NCBI RefSeq assembly: GCF_900167055.1
Contig: NZ_FUXP01000008.1
Coordinates: forward strand, 1 to 64,000
Direction: 5' to 3'
Length of the DNA: 64,000 bases
Source of the DNA: Lysobacter spongiicola DSM 21749
GTDB lineage: Bacteria; Pseudomonadota; Gammaproteobacteria; Xanthomonadales; Xanthomonadaceae
Positions 61,236 through 64,000 of the stretch are shown one piece after another. The first letter of the stretch is position 1. Each line of letters opens with the position of its first letter. Both the position numbers and the translations under genes were made by a program. Under the pieces are notes generated by a model. The model was not told where the DNA came from, ran no database searches, and was given only the letters and a program-made list of their open reading frames with translations.

Positions 61236-62636
61236 ATGAAAGACGACGTCAATCGGCGCTCGCGGGCCAAGGGGCGGCTGGCGGCACTCGCCCTCCTCCT
61301 TCCGCTCACGCTCGGATCCACCGCGCAGACGGTGCTGCACGTGGAGGAATCCGGGGTCGCTGCCGCAGGGCCGGAACAGATCGCTTCGCTGCCCGAGACC
61401 GTTGTCGACGGTGTTGCCGCGGACTTCGCACCGGCTCCCCTGCCGCCTGCCGGCCCACCGCTGCCGGCGGGCTTCGACGTTCGCATGTTCGAAGCCATGG
61501 CCCAGCAGGTGGTCGCCGACCAGCGCGTGCCTGGCCTGGCGATGGCCATCGTGCATGACGGCAAGGTGCTTAGCGCACGCGGTTATGGCATCACCGATGT
61601 AAGCGATGCCGAGCCGGTGGATTCCCATACCGTTTTCCGCCTCGCCTCCCTGTCAAAGGGCTTCGCCGGCACGATGGCCGGGCTGCTGGTCAACGAGGGG
61701 GCGCTGCGATGGGACAGCCGCCTCACCGACTACGTCCCCAACTTCCAATTGAGCCGCCCCGGCGCGGCACAGCAGGTGACCGTCGCCGACATCCTGAGCC
61801 ACCGTGTCGGCCTGTCCCGGAACTACTACGACCGCGACCTCGAGCGCTACGTTGATTACCGCACGCTCAGCCGCAAGTTGGCCGATGCCCCGCTCACCTG
61901 TGATCCGGGTACCTGCTATGCCTACCAGAACGTCGCCTTCAGCCTGATCGGCGACATCGTGTTCGCGGCCACGGGCGACTTCTACAGCCAGGAAGTCCAG
62001 CGTCGCCTGCTCAAGCCGCTGGGCATGAACGACGCCAGCCTCGGGCTGGAAGGTATTGAATCCAGTGCGCGCTGGGCCAAGCCCCACGTGCGCGGTCGTG
62101 GCGGTTGGGTGTCGGTAATGCCCAAGCCCACGTATTACGAAGTAGCCCCGGCAGCAGGCGTCAACGCCAGTGCCAGCGACATGGCCCAGTGGCTGATCGC
62201 CCAGAGTGGCCATCGTCCGGACGTGATCCCGGCACCGCTGCTGGCCACCCTGCACCAGCCGCTCGTGGACACGCCCTACCAGACGCGTTCCTCGGCGTGG
62301 CGCAGGGCACGGCTGGGCTCGGCCGGCTATGGGCTCGGCTGGCGGGTGTATGACTACTCGGGGCATCGCGTGGTCTACCACGCCGGTGCGGTGCAGGGTT
62401 ATCGCGGCATGATCGCCTTGCTGCCCGACAGCGACATCGGCATTGCGATGATGTGGAACGGCGAAAGCGCCCTGCCGGCCGGGCTGTTGCCGACGATGCT
62501 GGACCGCGCCCTCGACATCCCCTCGGACCTCACCGCCTGGATCGACATCGATTTCCAGCAGCCGACCTATTATGCCGAGCGTGATACACCCGCCGCCGGC
62601 AGCAACGCAGCCGCCGCGACGGCTGCGCCGCGGTAG
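61236..62636 (+). CDS. Serine hydrolase of the beta-lactamase/penicillin-binding fold
   Basis: A 466-residue exported class C-type serine hydrolase (Pfam Beta-lactamase family). A signal peptide (LAALALLLPLTLGSTAQT) and a Pro/Ala-rich linker to about residue 85 precede the catalytic domain. The active-site S-L-S-K is at residues 138-141, Tyr is in CYAYQNVAF, and the third motif is YHAGAVQGYRG near the C-terminus. Members include D-aminopeptidases and esterases as well as beta-lactamases; the substrate is unknown and drug resistance is not implied. It diverges from lemA. An ATG 13 codons upstream is also possible, but this one starts just before the signal peptide. Confidence 0.9.
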   Translation: MKDDVNRRSRAKGRLAALALLLPLTLGSTAQTVLHVEESGVAAAGPEQIASLPETVVDGVAADFAPAPLPPAGPPLPAGFDVRMFEAMAQQVVADQRVPGLAMAIVHDGKVLSARGYGITDVSDAEPVDSHTVFRLASLSKGFAGTMAGLLVNEGALRWDSRLTDYVPNFQLSRPGAAQQVTVADILSHRVGLSRNYYDRDLERYVDYRTLSRKLADAPLTCDPGTCYAYQNVAFSLIGDIVFAATGDFYSQEVQRRLLKPLGMNDASLGLEGIESSARWAKPHVRGRGGWVSVMPKPTYYEVAPAAGVNASASDMAQWLIAQSGHRPDVIPAPLLATLHQPLVDTPYQTRSSAWRRARLGSAGYGLGWRVYDYSGHRVVYHAGAVQGYRGMIALLPDSDIGIAMMWNGESALPAGLLPTMLDRALDIPSDLTAWIDIDFQQPTYYAERDTPAAGSNAAAATAAPR

Positions 62637-62655
62637 CAACAAGTCCAGCGCACAT

Positions 62656-62693
62656 AAAAAAGCTCCCTCCCGCCTGGGCTGCGGGAGGGAGCT
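62656..62693 (-). terminator. Rho-independent terminator of the histone-like gene
   Basis: On the minus strand a 12-bp stem (AGCTCCCTCCCG and complement) ends in TTTTTT, 32 bp past the histone-like stop. The plus-strand side has no T run, so it serves the minus-strand gene and ends 3 bp from nothing else coding. Confidence 0.93.
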
Positions 62694-62724
62694 GCTTGCG
62701 TGTTGCGGTATCGGGTAGCGCGGC

Positions 62725-63279
62725 CTAGATCATCGGCGCCGGGGTTGCCGGCATCGCAGTCGGAGCCGCCTGCTTCTTGGCCGAACGGCGCGATGCCTTC
62801 TTCGCGGCCGGCTTCTTGCTTGCGGCCTTCTTGGCTGCCGGCTTCTTCACCGCCGCCTTCTTGGCGGTCTTCTTGGCGGCAGGCTTGCGCGCCGTCGACT
62901 TCTTGGCAGCTGACTTGCGGGCGGTGGCCTTCTTGGCCGTCGCCTTCTTCGCAGTCTTCTTTGCGGCCTTCTTGGCTGCCGGCTTCTTGGCAGTTGCCTT
63001 CTTCGCGGTCTTCCGGGTCGCCGTCTTCTTGCTGGCGGACTTCTTGCTGGCGGACTTCTTGGCGGCCGACTTCTTGGCCGTCGCCTTCTTCGCGGTCTTC
63101 TTGGTCGCGGACTTCTTCACCGCCTTCTTGGCGGCCGGCTTCTTCACTGCCTTCTTGGCGGCGGGCTTCTTGGCCGCGGACTTCTTGGCGACCTTCTTGG
63201 CTGCCGGCTTCTTGGCGGCAACCTTCTTGGTCGCCTTCTTCGCGGCAGGCTTCTTTTTCGCAGCTTTCTTAGTGGCCAT
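62725..63279 (-). CDS. Lysine/alanine-rich histone H1-like DNA-binding protein
   Basis: A 184-residue protein that is almost entirely Lys-Ala-Lys repeats: AAKK and PAAKKA units recur throughout, with only a short non-repeat C-terminus ([14 protein letters not shown]). This is the eukaryotic H1-C-terminus-like type seen in AlgP/HctB-like proteins, which bind DNA non-specifically. The repeat makes the reverse strand a long open frame rich in Ala/Phe, which is not a gene. A GAGGAG ribosome-binding site precedes the ATG. A terminator follows directly. Variation in repeat number between strains is expected. Confidence 0.95.
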   Translation of the reverse strand: MATKKAAKKKPAAKKATKKVAAKKPAAKKVAKKSAAKKPAAKKAVKKPAAKKAVKKSATKKTAKKATAKKSAAKKSASKKSASKKTATRKTAKKATAKKPAAKKAAKKTAKKATAKKATARKSAAKKSTARKPAAKKTAKKAAVKKPAAKKAASKKPAAKKASRRSAKKQAAPTAMPATPAPMI

Positions 63280-63430
63280 GTGATGGCTCCTCGTCAGTGG
63301 TCTATCGGGGTGTACAGCCCAGTACCAAGTGCGTCGCGGGGGGCGACCCCGCGACCAGCCGCCGGAGCAAGACGCTCCAGAACGGATGGGTGGAAACCCG
63401 ACGCGCCGTCATGTCGAACCGCTACCGCGG

Positions 63431-63469
63431 ACAAACAAAAACCCGATCCGCCGTTTGCGAACCGGGTTG
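63431..63469 (-). terminator. Terminator-like hairpin upstream of the histone-like gene
   Basis: Minus strand: AACCCG, a 17-nt loop and CGGGTT, continuing into TTTTG. The stem is only 6 bp and the loop is long, so the call is weaker than the other terminators here. It could be an attenuator in a long histone-gene leader. Confidence 0.42.
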
Positions 63470-63620
63470 CATGCATCGGGTTGTTCTGCGATCGCGTGGG
63501 GTACTCCGCCAGTGACGGGGAGGCCACCTCCACCTTGTCGACTGCAAGTGCGAAGGTTTGGCGTGTACGGCACGTTGTCGCGTTGGCTCTGCTCACTCGC
63601 TTCCGTTGGAAACGTCTGCT
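63437..63620 (-). ncRNA. Candidate small RNA, about 184 nt
   Basis: A transcript from the promoter just right of it to the hairpin just left would be roughly 184 nt. It contains local hairpins (GGAGG-TGG-CCTCC and GGTGG/CCACC-type pairings) and no plausible protein. I do not match it to 6S, tmRNA, RNase P or SRP RNA. The alternative is that it is the beginning of a 340-nt untranslated leader of the histone-like gene. Confidence 0.3.
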
Positions 63621-63626
63621 GGGCGA

Positions 63627-63655
63627 AACCTAATCACGGTTTTTACAGGTGTCAA
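63627..63655 (-). promoter_or_regulatory. Sigma-70 promoter, minus strand
   Basis: Consensus TTGACA (63,650-63,655), a 17-bp spacer and TAGGTT (63,627-63,632). Predicted +1 near 63,620. Confidence 0.6.
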
Positions 63656-63873
63656 CAATTACCGAAGCTGCATGCGATGCCTGATCACCGGTCGTCCCGA
63701 CATCGAGCAACGCATGTACTGCTGCCGATACGCGAACTCGCCTGCGATATGGACCCGATGGTTTTCTGAAGCCATCCCGCAAAGCCAAGCCGGGCGCGGG
63801 CTGCGGCATGCAGCGTCATGCCTGTGTTGGATCCAGCAACGAACGGCAGCGTTTCCGGCGACCCATACCGGAT

Positions 63874-63888
63874 GGCTAAAATTTAGCC
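63874..63888. repeat. 15-bp inverted repeat
   Basis: GGCTAAA-A-TTTAGCC, perfect 7-1-7, in AT-richer surroundings. It may be an operator or a small hairpin; nothing nearby decides. Confidence 0.4.
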
Positions 63889-63975
63889 ACGTCATCCTGG
63901 ATGGCAGGTGTTTGGCCTTTGCCGCTTTTCGCGTTGCACAAACTGGTTTTGCGCCGATATGCGCAGCCCCCGAAC

Positions 63976-64000
63976 AAAAAAAATCCGCGCCATGGGGCGC
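63976..64000 (-). terminator. Rho-independent terminator of a gene beyond the right edge
   Basis: On the minus strand GCGCC-N4-GGCGC (with more pairing possible outside the window) is followed by GGA and eight T residues. Confidence 0.7.

Larger units (their letters stand above)
63280..64000. other. Right-edge region without a convincing protein gene
   Basis: About 720 bp. I find no open frame with a start, ribosome-binding site and plausible composition. It holds a minus-strand promoter, two minus-strand terminator-like hairpins (one at each side) and a 15-bp inverted repeat, described separately. The hairpin at the extreme right edge should end a minus-strand gene beyond the window. Confidence 0.6.

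Noticed and set aside
62777-63283. A hydrophobic Ala/Phe/Leu-rich plus-strand frame opposite the histone-like gene
   Set aside because: It is the reverse translation of AAKK repeats. The minus strand has the ribosome-binding site and terminator.
63440-63470. GGTTCGCAAAC resembling a tRNA T-arm
   Set aside because: No acceptor, D or anticodon arms can be drawn around it, and it falls in the terminator-like hairpin.
63294-63596. A 100-residue minus-strand frame at the right edge
   Set aside because: It has a GTG start without a ribosome-binding site, runs through the terminator-like hairpin and has no recognisable family; treated as non-coding.
63437-63620. 6S RNA as an identity for the candidate small RNA
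   Set aside because: The size is right, but the 5' and 3' ends do not pair into a long rod with a central bubble.
63659-63895. A 78-residue minus-strand frame, MTWLNFSHP...
   Set aside because: No ribosome-binding site, no homology seen, and the start lies beside the inverted repeat.

Overview
The window is a GC-rich chromosomal segment of a gammaproteobacterium, most likely a Xanthomonadaceae/Lysobacteraceae member (Lysobacter, Luteimonas or Xanthomonas relative). This rests on gene content and order: pilT-pilU divergent from yggS-proC, a metX-metB-homoserine dehydrogenase operon behind a SAM-I riboswitch, TonB-dependent receptor next to a TPR-sulfotransferase. It also rests on scattered 80-bp inverted pairs carrying the sequence GTAGGAGCGGCTTCAGCC. 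Genus is inferred, not proven. Apart from an insertion-sequence fragment at the left edge, it reads as core genome; I see no phage, CRISPR array, tRNA or rRNA.

Layout. 1-2,950: orfA end of an IS3-family element, a small conserved protein and a sodium:solute symporter. 2,950-9,000: exported ATP-dependent DNA ligase, the algH-ruvX-pyrB operon, an M49-like zinc lipoprotein peptidase and a DUF72 protein. 9,000-19,000: twitching motors pilU/pilT, yggS-proC-DUF4426, a BtuF-like protein with pdxH, aroK-aroB, a WGR protein and hemE. 18,500-29,150: two very large beta-propeller sensory proteins (a hybrid histidine kinase and a diguanylate cyclase) flanking a YceI-cytochrome b561-YceI operon, a glutaredoxin-like protein and serine dehydratase. 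29,150-32,800: methionine-branch operon metX-metB-hom under a SAM riboswitch. 32,880-43,250: a lipoprotein, an M23 peptidase, an HDOD protein with a degenerate receiver, prfC, AsmA, CBS protein, glycosyltransferase, mtgA and hslO. 43,350-49,900: two exported/outer-membrane proteins, a TPR-sulfotransferase, a TonB receptor with a textbook terminator, and a methyltransferase. 49,930-54,550: ECF sigma/anti-sigma-like/DUF4097 operon, GTP-dependent PEP carboxykinase and a TetR regulator. 54,750-63,280: fadE divergent from the TetR gene, a transporter, an M48 peptidase with its LemA partner, a serine hydrolase and a lysine/alanine-rich histone-like protein. The last 720 bp hold no convincing protein gene but contain a promoter and terminators suggesting a small RNA or a long leader.

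Genes work in recognisable sets: envelope biogenesis and proteolysis (mtgA, M23, M48/LemA, AsmA), type IV pilus retraction, amino-acid and cofactor synthesis (proC, aroKB, metXB-hom, pyrB, pdxH, hemE, yggS), and central carbon/fatty-acid use (pckG, sdaA, fadE). The most notable signals are: a recurrent promoter architecture in which a -10 hexamer ends 6-7 nt before a start codon (probable leaderless mRNAs); REP-type repeats that supply the stop codons of two genes; an operator-like repeat on the fadE -10 box; the SAM riboswitch; and the non-coding transcription unit at the right edge.
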